Counted from the stretch's first letter, positions 31,165-43,513 are shown. The stretch: 64,000 nucleotides of DNA from Streptomyces sp. Edi4 (GCF_040253615.1 NZ_JBEJGY010000004.1:1364001-1428000), one strand, 5' to 3'. The notes: a model not told the origin generated them from the sequence alone. Translations and numbers: made by a program.

Positions 31165-32019
31165 ATGTCGCGTCCGGGGAACACCAGTCACATCACGGAC
31201 AGCACGAAGAAGGCCGACCCTGCTCCCTCGGGAGAGGTCGACTCCTCCGGCCCCCAGTCGAAGCATGGGGCCGGGCACGTGACGGAGGTCCGATCAGATC
31301 GTGGTCAGCCGCGTCCCAGCGGACTTGAAATCGCTCGGATGCCGTCAGCAGCCGAGCGCACACGAACTCTCGTACATAGTACCTGCTCGGCGGTGCTCCT
31401 CGTACCGGGCCTCACGGCGGCCCGGCCCGACCAGCTCGTCGCCGACCTCCGCACCGTGGGACCCGACGGCGATGTCTTCCTCGACTTCCCCGCCGATTCC
31501 CCGGCCGTACGGGCCGCGACCCGTGCCCAGGACGACGAGGTCCGGGCGGTGCTGGAGATCACGGATGTGGCTCCGGTCTCCGTCCCCCGCCGGATCCGGG
31601 GGCGGGCCTGGGTCTCCGGCCGGCTGACCCCGGCGCCGGGCCAGGCCGGGCCCGGGCGCATGACGCTGCGCCTGGACGTGGGCGAAGCCGGCGTGGACGA
31701 TCTGTGGGGCGCCGGCCCGGTGGACCCCGAGGACTTCGCGCGGGCCGCCCCCGATCCCCTGCTGCGCCACGAGACCGAAATCCTCCAGCACCTGGCCTCG
31801 GCCCACGGCGAACAGATGGATTTGCTGTGCTCACTCGTGGGACGCGAGGGTGTGACAGGGGCCACGCCGCTGGCCCTGGACCGCTTCGGTCTGCGGGTGC
31901 GGTTCGCCCTGGACGACGGCCACACCTTCGACGCCCGCTTCGACTTCCCCGAGCCGGTGGCCGACATCACGGGCCTGCGCCGCGCCATGCGTCAGCTCTT
32001 CGAGGCTGCGGCCGGCTAG
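31165..32019 (+). CDS. DUF2470 domain protein, probably iron-regulated
   Basis: The 284-residue product begins with ~58 polar residues of low conservation, then a beta-rich segment (about 65-185) that resembles an FMN-binding split barrel, and ends in a DUF2470 domain (about 190-280: LLRHETEILQHLASAHGEQMDLL, LDRFGLRVRF, MRQLFEAA). DUF2470 is the C-terminal partner of split-barrel heme-handling proteins of the HugZ/HutZ type. Together with the upstream iron box this suggests a heme or iron metabolism role; substrate and cofactor are not shown. ATG 31165 has AAGGAG five bases upstream; ATG 31339 is a weaker alternative giving only the conserved core. Confidence 0.75.
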   Translation: MSRPGNTSHITDSTKKADPAPSGEVDSSGPQSKHGAGHVTEVRSDRGQPRPSGLEIARMPSAAERTRTLVHSTCSAVLLVPGLTAARPDQLVADLRTVGPDGDVFLDFPADSPAVRAATRAQDDEVRAVLEITDVAPVSVPRRIRGRAWVSGRLTPAPGQAGPGRMTLRLDVGEAGVDDLWGAGPVDPEDFARAAPDPLLRHETEILQHLASAHGEQMDLLCSLVGREGVTGATPLALDRFGLRVRFALDDGHTFDARFDFPEPVADITGLRRAMRQLFEAAAG

Positions 32020-32184
32020 GAGCCGCCGAGAGCGCGAGGGCTTCCACACCCGCCAAGGGGCGCGAGGAACTGCGCGCCCAGCCACCGACGGCCCGCACCC
32101 GGAACACGGGACGCGCCCCGGCGTGGCGATCCAGACCGACATCGCGGCCCGCCCGGCAGGGCACCCCGCGCCCCGCCGAGGGCG
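32020..32184. repeat. Spacer with one dispersed element copy
   Basis: The convergent gap between the DUF2470 gene and rarA carries AGGGGCGCGAGGAACTGCGCG at 32056-32076, a copy of the element family seen in other spacers, followed by CCAGCC. No gene is seen. Confidence 0.6.
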
Positions 32185-33540
32185 TCAGTCCTCGCCCCGC
32201 CGGAGGCGCTCGCGCACCTTCTCCACCACATCCGCGTACCGCGCCTCCGCTCCGTACCGCGTCGGCTCGTAGTAGCGCCGGTCGGCCACCGCGTCCGGTG
32301 CGTACTGCTGGGGGGCGATCGCGCCCGGCACGTCGTGCGGATAGACATAGCCCTGGGCGTGCCCCAGCTTGGCCGCGCCCTTGTAGTGGCCGTCCCGCAG
32401 ATGCGGCGGGACCGGGCCCGCCAGACCCTTGCGTACGTCTTCCATCGCGGCGGCGATCGCCGTCGTCGCGGAGTTGGACTTCGGGGCCAGTGCCAGCGCG
32501 ATCGTGGCGTGGCTCAGGGTCAGGGCCGCTTCCGGGAAGCCGATGAGGGCCACGGCCTGGGCCGCCGCGACGGCCGTGGGCAGCGCGGTCGGATCGGCCA
32601 GGCCGATGTCCTCGCTCGCGGAGATGATCAGACGCCGGGCGATGAAGCGGGGGTCCTCGCCCGCCTCGATCATCCGGGCCAGATAGTGCAGCGCCGCGTC
32701 CACGTCGGAGCCACGGATCGACTTGATCAGGGCGCTCGCCACGTCGTAGTGCTGGTCGCCGCCCTTGTCGTACTTCACCGCCGCCCGGTCGACGGTCTCC
32801 TCCACCGTCTGGAGCGTGATCTCCTGCTCCGACTTGGCCAGCGCCGAGCCGGCCGCCGCCTCGAGCGCGGTCAGCGCCCGGCGCGCGTCACCGCCCGCGA
32901 TGCGCAGCAGATGCGCCTCCGCGTCCGCCGGCAGCGTGACCGCGGAGCCCAGACCCCGCTCCTCCACCAGCGCCCGCCGCACCAGGGCCCGCAGGTCGTC
33001 GTCGGTGAGCGGTTCGAGCGTGAGCAGCAGGGAGCGCGAGAGCAGGGGGGAGATCACCGAGAAGTACGGGTTCTCCGTCGTCGCCGCGATCAGGGTGACC
33101 CAGCGGTTCTCGACCGCGGGGAGCAGGGAGTCCTGCTGGGCCTTGGAGAAGCGGTGGATCTCGTCGAGGAAGAGGACGGTCTCCTTGCCGAAGCCACCGA
33201 TGGCGCGGCGCGCGCCGTCGATGACCGCGCGGACCTCCTTGACCCCAGCGGTGATCGCCGAGAGCTCGACGAACCGCTTGTTGGTGGCCTTGGACACCAC
33301 GTACGCCAGGGTCGTCTTGCCCGTGCCCGGCGGCCCCCACAGGATCACCGAGGACGGCCCGGCGGGGCCACCCGCGCCCTCGCCGACCAGGCGCCGCAGC
33401 GGCGAGCCCTGCTTCAGGAGGTGCTGCTGGCCGACCACCTCGTCCAGGACGCGCGGGCGCATCCGTACGGCAAGAGGGCTGCCCGCCGGGTCTTTCTCCT
33501 GGCGGTCCTCTGCGGCTGCGGTGAAGAGATCGGGTTCCAC
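32185..33540 (-). CDS. rarA: Replication-associated recombination protein A (RarA/MgsA)
   Basis: This 451-residue AAA+ clamp-loader-like ATPase acts at stalled replication forks. Walker A is [17 protein letters not shown], Walker [17 protein letters not shown], and sensor 1 [14 protein letters not shown]. The tetramerisation domain contains [18 protein letters not shown] and the C terminus [20 protein letters not shown]. The preferred start is GTG 33540 (VEPDLF), matching homologues; it lacks an obvious ribosome site, and an in-frame ATG ten codons earlier is possible. The VKOR gene lies 55 bp upstream in the same direction. Confidence 0.95.
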   Translation of the reverse strand: MEPDLFTAAAEDRQEKDPAGSPLAVRMRPRVLDEVVGQQHLLKQGSPLRRLVGEGAGGPAGPSSVILWGPPGTGKTTLAYVVSKATNKRFVELSAITAGVKEVRAVIDGARRAIGGFGKETVLFLDEIHRFSKAQQDSLLPAVENRWVTLIAATTENPYFSVISPLLSRSLLLTLEPLTDDDLRALVRRALVEERGLGSAVTLPADAEAHLLRIAGGDARRALTALEAAAGSALAKSEQEITLQTVEETVDRAAVKYDKGGDQHYDVASALIKSIRGSDVDAALHYLARMIEAGEDPRFIARRLIISASEDIGLADPTALPTAVAAAQAVALIGFPEAALTLSHATIALALAPKSNSATTAIAAAMEDVRKGLAGPVPPHLRDGHYKGAAKLGHAQGYVYPHDVPGAIAPQQYAPDAVADRRYYEPTRYGAEARYADVVEKVRERLRRGED

Positions 33541-33595
33541 GTCAACGAGCCTAGGGCACGCCACTGACAACGCCGCCGGGCAGCGGCGACGTCGG

Positions 33596-34234
33596 TCAGC
33601 TGGTCCAGAAGTCCCACCAGCGCGTAAGGATCAGCATGCCGATGATCCCGATGTGCAGCACCGGAAGCACCCAGGTGAACTCGGACAGGAAGTTCTTCAT
33701 CCAGCGCGGCGCGGGCAGCAGGCCCTTGCGCAGGTTGAAGGAGGTGACGTACCAGAACATCAGGATCGTGGCGACCCATGCCAGGCAGCACCACAGGCAG
33801 AGCGAGTTGATGCGGTACAGCGACTCGAACTGGAGCCAGCTGACGAAGCAGACACCGAAGAGAGTGCCGGCGTTGAAGGTCAGCCAGTACCAGCGGCGGA
33901 AACGGCCGCCCGCCAGGATGCTCATGCCGACGCAGACGACGATGCCGTAGGTGACCAGGCCCAGCATCGGGTTCGGGAACCCGAAGGCCGCCGCCTGGTC
34001 GCTCTTCATGATGTTGCCGCAGGAGACGACCGGGTTGAGGCTGCACCCCGGTACGAAGTTCGGGTTCTCCAGCAGCTTGAACTTGTCGAGCGTGATGACC
34101 CAGGCCGCCAGTACACCGGCGGCGCCGGTGATCACGAGCAGCCAGGCGAAGGCGCGGCCGGCGCCGATCGTCCCCTCGCTGCTCACCTCCCGGTTGCCGG
34201 AGTCGGAGGAGACGTCGTCAAGTGTTGTCGTCAT
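33596..34234 (-). CDS. Vitamin K epoxide reductase family protein
   Basis: This 212-residue integral membrane protein has about five hydrophobic segments, starting near residues 28-48. The redox cysteines are present: the loop pair Cys64 and Cys72 in [12 protein letters not shown] and the active-site CXXC (Cys146-Leu-Trp-Cys149). Bacterial VKOR proteins re-oxidise DsbA-type oxidases using quinones and so support disulfide formation in secreted proteins. No fused thioredoxin domain follows, so the partner is encoded elsewhere. It lies between hisS and rarA and may be co-transcribed with rarA. Confidence 0.93.
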   Translation of the reverse strand: MTTTLDDVSSDSGNREVSSEGTIGAGRAFAWLLVITGAAGVLAAWVITLDKFKLLENPNFVPGCSLNPVVSCGNIMKSDQAAAFGFPNPMLGLVTYGIVVCVGMSILAGGRFRRWYWLTFNAGTLFGVCFVSWLQFESLYRINSLCLWCCLAWVATILMFWYVTSFNLRKGLLPAPRWMKNFLSEFTWVLPVLHIGIIGMLILTRWWDFWTS

Positions 34235-34358
34235 AGCGCCGGTCCGTCATCCCGTCATCGTCGTCCTGTGCTGCCGCCGCCTCATTCTGCCGTACGGGGC
34301 GCGCTGTCCACCGTTCGATGCGGATAAGGAAGCCGCTTCGGGGCGCGGAAGCCGGGCG

Positions 34359-34391
34359 CCGGGGGTGCCTTGTGACGGGCGGCTCCCCCGG
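34359..34391 (-). terminator. Probable hisS terminator
   Basis: CCGGGGGTGCC (34359-34369) pairs with GGCTCCCCCGG (34381-34391) with one mismatch and an 11-base loop, 12 bases after the hisS stop. Confidence 0.5.
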
Positions 34392-34403
34392 TTCCGTCCC
34401 GTC

Positions 34404-35666
34404 TCAGGCCAACCGCTCCTGAAGGGAGCTCAGGACGTCGTCGAGGCCCACCGGCGTCTGCTCGCCGGACTCCATGTCCTTCAGCTGCACCACGCCCTCC
34501 GCGAGGTCGCGCTCACCCGCCACCAGGGCGAAGCGGGCGCCGGAGCGGTTGGCGTTCTTCATGGCGCCCTTCAGGCCCTTGCCGCCGAAGCTGAAGTCGG
34601 CCGAAATGCCGGCCCGGCGCAGCTCGGTCACCTTGGCGAACAGCACGCGCCGCGCCTCCTCGCCCAGCGGGACCGCGAACACGCTGGTGGTGGAGGGGAG
34701 TTCGAGGGTGACGCCCTCGGCCTCCAGGGCCAGGACCGTACGGTCCACGCCGAGCGCCCAGCCCACCGACGGCAGCGCGGGGCCGCCGATCATCTCCGAG
34801 AGCCCGTCGTAGCGGCCGCCGCCGCCGACCGCGGACTGCGAGCCGAGGCCGTCGTGGACGAACTCGAAGGTCGTGCGCGTGTAGTAGTCCAGGCCGCGCA
34901 CCAGCTTCTCGTCGTCCTCGAAGGCGACGCCCGCCGCCGTGATCAGGGCGCGCACCTCCTCGTGGTACGCCTTGCACGCGTCGCACAGGTAGTCGCGCAG
35001 CACCGGCGCGCCCACGAGCTGCTTCTGCACATCGGGGCGCTTGTCGTCGAGGACCCGCAGCGGGTTGATCTCGGCGCGGCGGACCGTCTCCGCGTCGAGG
35101 TCGAGGCCGCGCAGGAAGGACTGGAGGGCCTCCCGGTAGACCGGGCGGCACTCCTTGTCGCCGAGCGAGTTCAGCAGGATGCGGAAGTTCCGCAGGCCGA
35201 GCGAGCGGTACGCGTCGTTCGCCAGGATGATCAGCTCGGCGTCGATCGCCGGGTCCTCCGCACCGATCGCCTCGGCGCCGACCTGCGAGAAGTGGCGGTA
35301 ACGGCCCTTCTGGGGGCGCTCGTAGCGGTAGTACGAGCCGGAGTACCAGAGCTTGACGGGCAGGTTGCCCGCCTTGTGCAGGTTGGCCTCGAGGGCCGCG
35401 CGCAGCACGGAGGCGGTGCCCTCGGGGCGCAGCGCGAGCCGGTCGCCGCCCTTGGTCTCGAAGGCGTACATCTCCTTGGTGACGATGTCGGTGGACTCAC
35501 CGACCCCACGCGCGAACAGCTCGACGTTCTCGAAGCCGGGCGTCTCGATGTAGCCGTAGCCGGAACCGCGCAGGGGCGCGGCGATCGCCTCGCGGACCGC
35601 GAGGAACGTCGCGGAGTCCGGCGGGAGCAGGTCGTAGGTGCCCTTGGGGGCCTGGAAGGTACTCAT
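34404..35666 (-). CDS. hisS: Histidyl-tRNA synthetase
   Basis: This 420-residue class II synthetase charges tRNA-His. It begins [19 protein letters not shown], with class II motif 2 in [23 protein letters not shown], the histidine-specific [13 protein letters not shown], and [15 protein letters not shown] plus [15 protein letters not shown] as motif 3. The anticodon-binding domain occupies the last ~95 residues ([23 protein letters not shown]). The ATG at 35666 is chosen since the open frame upstream overlaps the MBL gene in another frame and has no synthetase sequence. It follows the MBL gene by 14 bases. Confidence 0.97.
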   Translation of the reverse strand: MSTFQAPKGTYDLLPPDSATFLAVREAIAAPLRGSGYGYIETPGFENVELFARGVGESTDIVTKEMYAFETKGGDRLALRPEGTASVLRAALEANLHKAGNLPVKLWYSGSYYRYERPQKGRYRHFSQVGAEAIGAEDPAIDAELIILANDAYRSLGLRNFRILLNSLGDKECRPVYREALQSFLRGLDLDAETVRRAEINPLRVLDDKRPDVQKQLVGAPVLRDYLCDACKAYHEEVRALITAAGVAFEDDEKLVRGLDYYTRTTFEFVHDGLGSQSAVGGGGRYDGLSEMIGGPALPSVGWALGVDRTVLALEAEGVTLELPSTTSVFAVPLGEEARRVLFAKVTELRRAGISADFSFGGKGLKGAMKNANRSGARFALVAGERDLAEGVVQLKDMESGEQTPVGLDDVLSSLQERLA

Positions 35667-35680
35667 GGGAAGACTTCTCG

Positions 35681-36391
35681 TCACATTCCTCGTCGGGGAG
35701 AGGCGATGCCCTCTCCCTGGCCGGCGGCCACCTGCCGCAGATACGGATTGGTGGCGCGCTCCTGGCCGATGGTCGTCTGGGAGCCGTGGCCGGACAGCAC
35801 CACGGTGGAGTCGTCGAGCGGCAGGCACACGCGGCCCAGCGACTCGAGCAGTTCCCCGTGGCTGCCGCCGGGCAGGTCGGTGCGTCCGACGGAGCCGGCG
35901 AAGAGCAGGTCGCCCGAGAACAGGATCGGAGGGATGTCCTCCGCCTCGGGCAGCCCGAACGTCACCGACCCCTTGGTATGGCCGGGCGCGTGCGACACGG
36001 TGAGCTCCATGCCCGCGAGCGCCAGCTTGGCGCCGTCGGTGAGCTCCTTGACGTCGTCGGGTTCCCCCACCGTCAGCTCGCCCAGGAGCTGGGCGCCGAA
36101 GGCGCGGCCGAGCGCCTTCTCCGGGTCGCTCATCATGAAGCGGTCCTGGGGATGGATCCAGGCGGGTACGTCGTGGGCTCCGCAGACCGGGACGACCGAG
36201 GCGCAGTGGTCGATGTGGCCGTGGGTGAGGACGACGGCGACGGGCTTGAGCCGATGCTTCTTCAGCGTTTCCTCGACGCCCTGGGCGGCCTGGTGGCCGG
36301 GGTCGATGATCACGCATTCCTCGCCTGCGGCGGGGGCGACCAGATAGCAGTTGGTCCCCCAGGCCCCGGCGGGGAACCCGGCAATCAGCAC
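35681..36391 (-). CDS. MBL-fold metallohydrolase (glyoxalase II-like)
   Basis: This 236-residue protein carries the metallo-beta-lactamase signature [10 protein letters not shown] (His57, His59, Asp61, His62), with further ligands in [27 protein letters not shown] and [12 protein letters not shown]. Overall size and layout resemble bacterial hydroxyacylglutathione-hydrolase-like enzymes, but the C-terminal substrate domain of true glyoxalase II is absent, so the thioester substrate is unknown. The start is GTG 36391. It is upstream of hisS by 14 bases, a common arrangement in actinobacteria. Confidence 0.88.
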   Translation of the reverse strand: MLIAGFPAGAWGTNCYLVAPAAGEECVIIDPGHQAAQGVEETLKKHRLKPVAVVLTHGHIDHCASVVPVCGAHDVPAWIHPQDRFMMSDPEKALGRAFGAQLLGELTVGEPDDVKELTDGAKLALAGMELTVSHAPGHTKGSVTFGLPEAEDIPPILFSGDLLFAGSVGRTDLPGGSHGELLESLGRVCLPLDDSTVVLSGHGSQTTIGQERATNPYLRQVAAGQGEGIASPRRGM

Positions 36392-36544
36392 GATCGTCCT
36401 CGATTTCTTGCGCGGCGGGTGATTACGGCTGTTCAGAGCCTACCGGCGCTGCTCCGATCACAGCGAACCCATATACGGTACGGGGCACAGTCAGCTCGTA
36501 CGCACGTACCCGCAACCTCATGAGACCGCACAAGGAGACGACCG

Positions 36545-37327
36545 GTGGTCAGCAGCGAACAGCGTCGGCGCCAGCTCGCGCGCGAGAAGTTCGAGCGGCA
36601 GCAGCAGCGCCGGGAGGCAGCCCGGCGCAGGGCCAGGCGCCGCAACACCGTCATCGCGGCCACCCTCGCGGTGATCGTCGCCGCGGGCGGCGCCGCCTAC
36701 GCGACGGGTGTGTTCTCCGGCGACGGCGACAAGACGAGCGACGCCGCGTCCCCGTCGAGCAGCCCCTCGCCCTCCGCAAGTGCCTCGGCCGAGCCGAAGA
36801 TGGCCGTCGACGCCAAGGCGAAGTACGACATGGCCCTCAAGACGAACGCCGGTGACATCACGTTCGCCATGGACGCCGCGAAGACCCCGCACACGGTGAA
36901 CTCGTTCAAGTACCTCGCCGACAAGGGCTTCTTCAACAACACCAAGTGCCACCGTCTGACCACGCAGGGCATCTATGTGCTCCAGTGCGGCGACCCGCAG
37001 GGCACCGGCTCGGGCGGTCCCGGCTACACGATCCCCGACGAGAACCTGACCGGCCTCGGCAAGGCGGGCGCGGACGGCACGGTGACGTATCCGGCGGGCA
37101 CCGTCGCGATGGCCAATACCGGCCAGGCGCACACCGGCGGCAGCCAGTTCTTCCTGGTGTACAAGGACAGCAAACTGCCGCCCACCTACACGCCGTTCGG
37201 CACGATCGACGCCGCCGGTCTCAAGGCCGTCCAGGACGTCGCCAAGGAGGGCGTCGAGGGTGGCGCGGGCGACGGTGCGCCGAAGAAGGCCGTCACCGTC
37301 GAGAAGGCCACCGTCACCAAGCAGTGA
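36545..37327 (+). CDS. Membrane-anchored cyclophilin-type peptidyl-prolyl isomerase
   Basis: This 260-residue protein starts with an Arg/Gln-rich cytoplasmic stretch, one membrane helix (about 34-55) and a Ser/Ala-rich linker. The cyclophilin domain (about 95-258) then faces outside. Domain motifs include HTVNSFKYLADKGFFNNTKCHR, GPGYTIPDEN, GTVAMANTGQAHTGGSQFFLVY and FGTIDAAGLKAVQDVA. It should catalyse prolyl isomerisation of exported proteins. GTG 36545 has AAGGAG upstream. It is divergent from the MBL gene, and the DUF349 gene follows in the same direction. Confidence 0.92.
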   Translation: MVSSEQRRRQLAREKFERQQQRREAARRRARRRNTVIAATLAVIVAAGGAAYATGVFSGDGDKTSDAASPSSSPSPSASASAEPKMAVDAKAKYDMALKTNAGDITFAMDAAKTPHTVNSFKYLADKGFFNNTKCHRLTTQGIYVLQCGDPQGTGSGGPGYTIPDENLTGLGKAGADGTVTYPAGTVAMANTGQAHTGGSQFFLVYKDSKLPPTYTPFGTIDAAGLKAVQDVAKEGVEGGAGDGAPKKAVTVEKATVTKQ

Positions 37328-37389
37328 CTCCGGTCGGCGCCCGGCGCCCGGCAGCGAGCGTGAACCGCTGAATTCGGCCGCGCTGAGTG

Positions 37390-37419
37390 CGGACAGCCGG
37401 GTGGCCGGTCGCCTAGATT
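37390..37419 (+). promoter_or_regulatory. Possible promoter of the DUF349 gene
   Basis: CGGACA (37390-37395) and TAGATT (37414-37419) are 18 bases apart. The predicted start near 37426 gives a ~115-base leader containing GC-rich hairpins, for example GGCGCGG with CCGCGCC just after the start. Confidence 0.45.
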
Positions 37420-37541
37420 GGCGTTGTGCGGCGCGGGCTCGTGAACCGCGCCGTGGAGGGCGGGCGAGGCCCGCCGGGAAACTGTGGACGATGCCCCGGG
37501 GGGCAGGACCCCCCGCGCAGGCATCATGTGGAGGAGGCGCT

Positions 37542-38771
37542 GTGAGCAGCGACCCGTGGGGCCGCGTCGATGAGACGGGCACCGTGTATGTGCGTACAGC
37601 CGAGGGCGAAGTCGTCGTCGGATCGTGGCAGGCGGGCTCCCCGGAGGAGGCCCTGGCCTACTTCGAGCGCAAGTACGAGGGCCTGGTCGTCGAGATCGGC
37701 CTCCTCGAACGACGGGTGAAAACCACCGACCTGTCGGCGAAGGACGCGGGGGCCGCGATCGACCATCTGCGCGCGCAGGTGGACGAGCACCACGCGGTCG
37801 GTGACCTCGACGCGTTGCGGGGGCGCCTCGACCAGCTCGTGAAGACCGTCGAGTCGCGTCGCGAGGAGCGCAAGGTCCAGAAGGCCAAGCAGACCGACGA
37901 GGCCAAGCACGCCAAGGAGGCGCTGGTCGCCGAGGCGGAGGAGCTGGCGCAGAGCGAGCAGTGGCGCTCGGCGGGCGAGCGGCTGCGGGCCCTGGTGGAC
38001 ACGTGGAAGGGGCTGCCGCGCCTGGACCGCAAGTCCGACGACGAGCTCTGGCACCGCTTCTCGCACGCCCGCTCGGCGTTCTCCAAGCGCCGCAAGGCGC
38101 ACTTCGCGTCGCTCGACGCGCAGCGTGAGGACGCCCGCAAGGTCAAGGAGAAGCTGGTCGTCGAGGCGGAGGCGCTGTCCGGGTCCACGGACTGGGCGCC
38201 GACCGCCGCGCGCTACCGCGATCTGATGGCGGAGTGGAAGGCCGCGGGGCGTGCGCAGCGCGAGGCGGAGGACGAGCTGTGGAACCGCTTCCGCGGCGCA
38301 CAGGACGTCTTCTTCGCGGCGCGCAGTGAGGTCTTCGCCGAGCGCGACGCCGAGCAGAGCGAGAACCTGAAGCTCAAGGAGGAACTGGCCGTCGAGGCCG
38401 AGAAGATCCTCCCGGTGACCGATCTGAAGGCGGCGCGGGCCGCGTTCCGCTCCGTCAACGAGCGGTGGGAGGCCATCGGTCACGTGCCGCGGGACGCGCG
38501 TCCCAGGGTCGAGGGGCGGATGCACGCCGTGGAGCGGGCGATCCAGGAGGCCGAGGAGGCCGAGTGGCGTCGCACGAATCCGGAGGCGCGGGCCCGTGCG
38601 GCCGGGCTCACGGGTCAGCTCCAGGACGCCGTCGACAAGCTGCACCGGCAGATCGACGCGGCCCGTTCGTCCGGCAACGACGCCAAGGCGGACAAGTTGG
38701 CCCGCGAGCTGGAGGGCCGCCAGGCCCTCCTCGACCAGGCCCTCAAGGGCCTGGAGGAATTCGGCGGCTGA
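37542..38771 (+). CDS. DUF349 domain protein
   Basis: This 409-residue, highly charged, mostly helical protein contains three DUF349 repeats: WRSAGERLRALVDTWKGLPR (about 150-210), WAPTAARYRDLMAEWKAAGR (about 220-285) and LKAARAAFRSVNERWEAIGH (about 295-350), each followed by an EDELWNRFRGAQDVFF-like helix. A coiled coil precedes them (ESRREERKVQKAKQTDEAKHAKEAL). DUF349 proteins of bacteria are poorly understood. GTG 37542 follows GGAGGAG. A 32-base palindrome ends the transcript. Confidence 0.85.
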   Translation: MSSDPWGRVDETGTVYVRTAEGEVVVGSWQAGSPEEALAYFERKYEGLVVEIGLLERRVKTTDLSAKDAGAAIDHLRAQVDEHHAVGDLDALRGRLDQLVKTVESRREERKVQKAKQTDEAKHAKEALVAEAEELAQSEQWRSAGERLRALVDTWKGLPRLDRKSDDELWHRFSHARSAFSKRRKAHFASLDAQREDARKVKEKLVVEAEALSGSTDWAPTAARYRDLMAEWKAAGRAQREAEDELWNRFRGAQDVFFAARSEVFAERDAEQSENLKLKEELAVEAEKILPVTDLKAARAAFRSVNERWEAIGHVPRDARPRVEGRMHAVERAIQEAEEAEWRRTNPEARARAAGLTGQLQDAVDKLHRQIDAARSSGNDAKADKLARELEGRQALLDQALKGLEEFGG

Positions 38772-38795
38772 GCCGCCCGCCGCATCCCCGCGGCG

Positions 38796-38827
38796 AGGGC
38801 CCCGGAACCCTAGGGTTCCGGGGCCCT
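38796..38827 (+). terminator. DUF349 gene terminator
   Basis: A perfect 32-base palindrome (38796-38811 with 38812-38827) gives a 14-bp stem with a four-base loop, 25 bases after the stop. Confidence 0.85.
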
Positions 38828-39134
38828 GCCCATGTACGCGGCCCCAGCCCTGGGGAGCCGCGCCACGGCCCGCACACGAGTGGGGCTCAGCCCTCACCCC
38901 CGGCCCCGCCCGGACCCGACCATGCCCATGCTGGCCGGCACCGACCCCGCCAGGGGCGCGGGGAACTGCGTCGGCCGAGCCGAAGCCCCCGTGCGGGCCG
39001 ACACCAGGTGGCCAGGGGCGCGGGGAACTGCGCGACCAGCCCACCACGACCCGCACGTGGAAGCGGGCCGCAGGGGCAGGGCCCGGGAAACCCGGCCCGA
39101 GCGGAACTCGGGCAGATTTCCAGCGCGCCGCAGG
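38828..39134. repeat. Gene-free spacer with two dispersed elements
   Basis: The convergent gap between the DUF349 gene and relA carries two plus-strand copies of AGGGGCGCGGGGAACTGCG (38952-38970 and 39014-39034), 62 bases apart, each followed by a CCCGTGCGGGCC or GACCCGCAC phrase. Nothing else is recognisable. Confidence 0.7.
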
Positions 39135-41642
<2,508 letters not shown>

Positions 41643-41780
41643 GAGCGCTCCTCTGGGGTCCCCCCGGACGGTGTCTGGGGGAGGGTCCGGGTCCCCCGGT
41701 CAGGCCCGGAAGTACATGGTATCGAGCCAGGGCCCCGCGCTCGCCCCCGGCCGGGTGCGAGCGCTCTGCCCCGATCAACG

Positions 41781-41819
41781 CCGAAAGCGGGCGCCGGATT
41801 CCTCCGGGCCCGCCTTCGG
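41781..41819 (-). terminator. apt terminator
   Basis: A long imperfect hairpin (41781-41798 with 41803-41819, one mismatch and one bulge, TTCC loop) lies 17 bases after the apt stop, so relA probably has its own promoter in 41643-41780. Confidence 0.6.
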
Positions 41820-41836
41820 CGGTCTCTGCGACCGGC

Positions 41837-42388
41837 TCAGATGGTGATCAGGGCGTCGAGCGGGGCGCCTGCCAGGGCGGCGCTCAGGCGCTCACGGCCG
41901 CCGAGGAAGCCGAGCTCCATCAGGACCGCGACGCCCGCGACCTCGGCCCCGGCGCGGCGGATCAGATCGAGGGACGCCTCCGCGGTGCCTCCGGTGGCCA
42001 GCACGTCGTCGATGACCAGGACGCGGTCGCCCGCGCTCAGGTCCTCGGCGTGCACCTCGATCTCCGCGGTGCCGTACTCCAGCTCGTAGGCCTGCTTGAG
42101 CGTGGCCCCGGGCAGCTTGCCCGCCTTGCGTACGGGGATGAAACCGACCCCGGCGCGGACGGCGACGGGCGCCGCCAGGATGAAGCCGCGCGCCTCAAGT
42201 CCGACGATCTTCGTCGCGCCGTGCTGGACGCACAGTGCGGCGAGGGTGTCGGTGAGGGCCGTGAACGCCTCCGGGTCCGCGAGCAGCGGGGTGATGTCCT
42301 TGAACATCACGCCCGGCTTCGGATAGTCCGGCACGTCACGGATGCGGCTGAGCAGCAGCCCGACGGTTTCGGTGGAGACGCTGGTCAT
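41837..42388 (-). CDS. apt: Adenine phosphoribosyltransferase
   Basis: This 183-residue enzyme salvages adenine to AMP with PRPP. The family motif DYPKPGVMFKDITPLL and GLEARGFILAAPVA are present. The PRPP-binding loop is VLVIDDVLATGGTAEASLDL. The start ATG 42388 overlaps the secF stop by four bases, so it is co-translated with the secDF genes. The secDF-apt-relA order is conserved across actinobacteria. Confidence 0.96.
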   Translation of the reverse strand: MTSVSTETVGLLLSRIRDVPDYPKPGVMFKDITPLLADPEAFTALTDTLAALCVQHGATKIVGLEARGFILAAPVAVRAGVGFIPVRKAGKLPGATLKQAYELEYGTAEIEVHAEDLSAGDRVLVIDDVLATGGTAEASLDLIRRAGAEVAGVAVLMELGFLGGRERLSAALAGAPLDALITI

Positions 42389-43512
42389 CGGCGCTTCCCC
42401 CGGTTGTTGCGGCTGGGCTGACGGCGCTGGCCGACGACCGCGCCCGCGGTCTGCGCCGCGTCGGTGTCGTCGTCCTCGCCGTCCGCGCCGTCCTGCGCGA
42501 AGGCGCTCTCGTCCCGCGCTCCCTCGTCCGGCTCGCCCTTCGCGGCGGCCGCCGCGCGCTTGGCGAGCACCCGCTTCTTGAGCGCCTTCATCTCCGGCAT
42601 GGTCTCCTTCAGGTCGGCGACCAGCGGAGTGGCGATGAAGATCGAGGAGTACGCGCCGGCGGCGAGACCGACGAACAGCGAGAGCGAGATGTCGTTCAGC
42701 ATGCCGGCGCCGAGGACGCCGCCACCGATGAACAGCAGGCCCGCCACCGGGAGCAGCGCCACGACCGTGGTGTTGATGGAACGGACCAGGGTGCCGTTGA
42801 GGCTCTTGTTCGCCATCTCGCTGTAGGTGACCCGGGTCTGCTTGGTGATCCCCTTCTGGCCCTCCTTGAGTCCGTCGAAGACGACGACGGTGTCGTAGAG
42901 GGAGTAACCGAGGATCGTGAGCAGACCGATCACGGTGCCCGGGGTGACCTCGAAACCGACCAGGGCGTAGATGCCGACCGTGATCGTGAGGTCGTGGATC
43001 AGGGCGACCAGGGCCGCGAGCGCCATCCGCCACTCGAAGGCGATCGCCAGGTAGAGCACGACGAGGACCATGAAGATGATCAGGCCCGTCCAGGCCTTGT
43101 TGGCGATCGTCTGGCCCCAACTGGGGCCCACCAGGTCGGCGTTGATGTTGTTCGCGTCGACCTTGAGGTTCTTGGCCAGGTCCTGCTTGATCTGGTCGGA
43201 CTTCGCGGTGTCGACGCCGCCGATGGTGATGCGGATGGTGTTGTCGCCGAGCTTCTGGGCGATCGCGTCGTGGCCCGACGCGGCTTCGGCGTACTTCTCC
43301 GCCTGTGAGGCCGACAGGGAGGTCTTCGGGGTGGTGAAGACCGCCCCGCCCTCGAACTCGATGCCCATCGTCAGACCCCGCACCGCCAGGCCCACGATGG
43401 CCGTGATGGTGATCAGGATCGAGATGCCGTACCAGATCTTCCGCTTGCCGACGAAGTCGTAACCGACCTCACCGCGGTACAGCCTGGCGCCGAGAGTGCC
43501 GAGCTTCGACAT
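42385..43512 (-). CDS. secF: Protein translocase subunit SecF
   Basis: This 375-residue integral membrane protein works with SecD to use the proton gradient for the late stage of export through SecYEG. Six membrane segments are visible, the first at about 22-42 (IWYGISILITITAIVGLAVRG). The periplasmic loop holds MGIEFEGGAVF. YSLYDTVVVFDGLKEG and LPVAGLLFIGGGVLGAGML are conserved in the C-terminal bundle. The last ~50 residues are an acidic then basic cytoplasmic tail. ATG 43512 lies one base after the secD stop. Confidence 0.95.
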   Translation of the reverse strand: MSKLGTLGARLYRGEVGYDFVGKRKIWYGISILITITAIVGLAVRGLTMGIEFEGGAVFTTPKTSLSASQAEKYAEAASGHDAIAQKLGDNTIRITIGGVDTAKSDQIKQDLAKNLKVDANNINADLVGPSWGQTIANKAWTGLIIFMVLVVLYLAIAFEWRMALAALVALIHDLTITVGIYALVGFEVTPGTVIGLLTILGYSLYDTVVVFDGLKEGQKGITKQTRVTYSEMANKSLNGTLVRSINTTVVALLPVAGLLFIGGGVLGAGMLNDISLSLFVGLAAGAYSSIFIATPLVADLKETMPEMKALKKRVLAKRAAAAAKGEPDEGARDESAFAQDGADGEDDDTDAAQTAGAVVGQRRQPSRNNRGKRR

Positions 43513-43513
43513 C

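Noticed and set aside
34404..36317. A 637-codon frame that would fuse hisS to extra N-terminal sequence
   Set aside because: The upstream part overlaps the MBL hydrolase in another frame and has no synthetase similarity. The ATG at 35666 gives the normal HisS N terminus.
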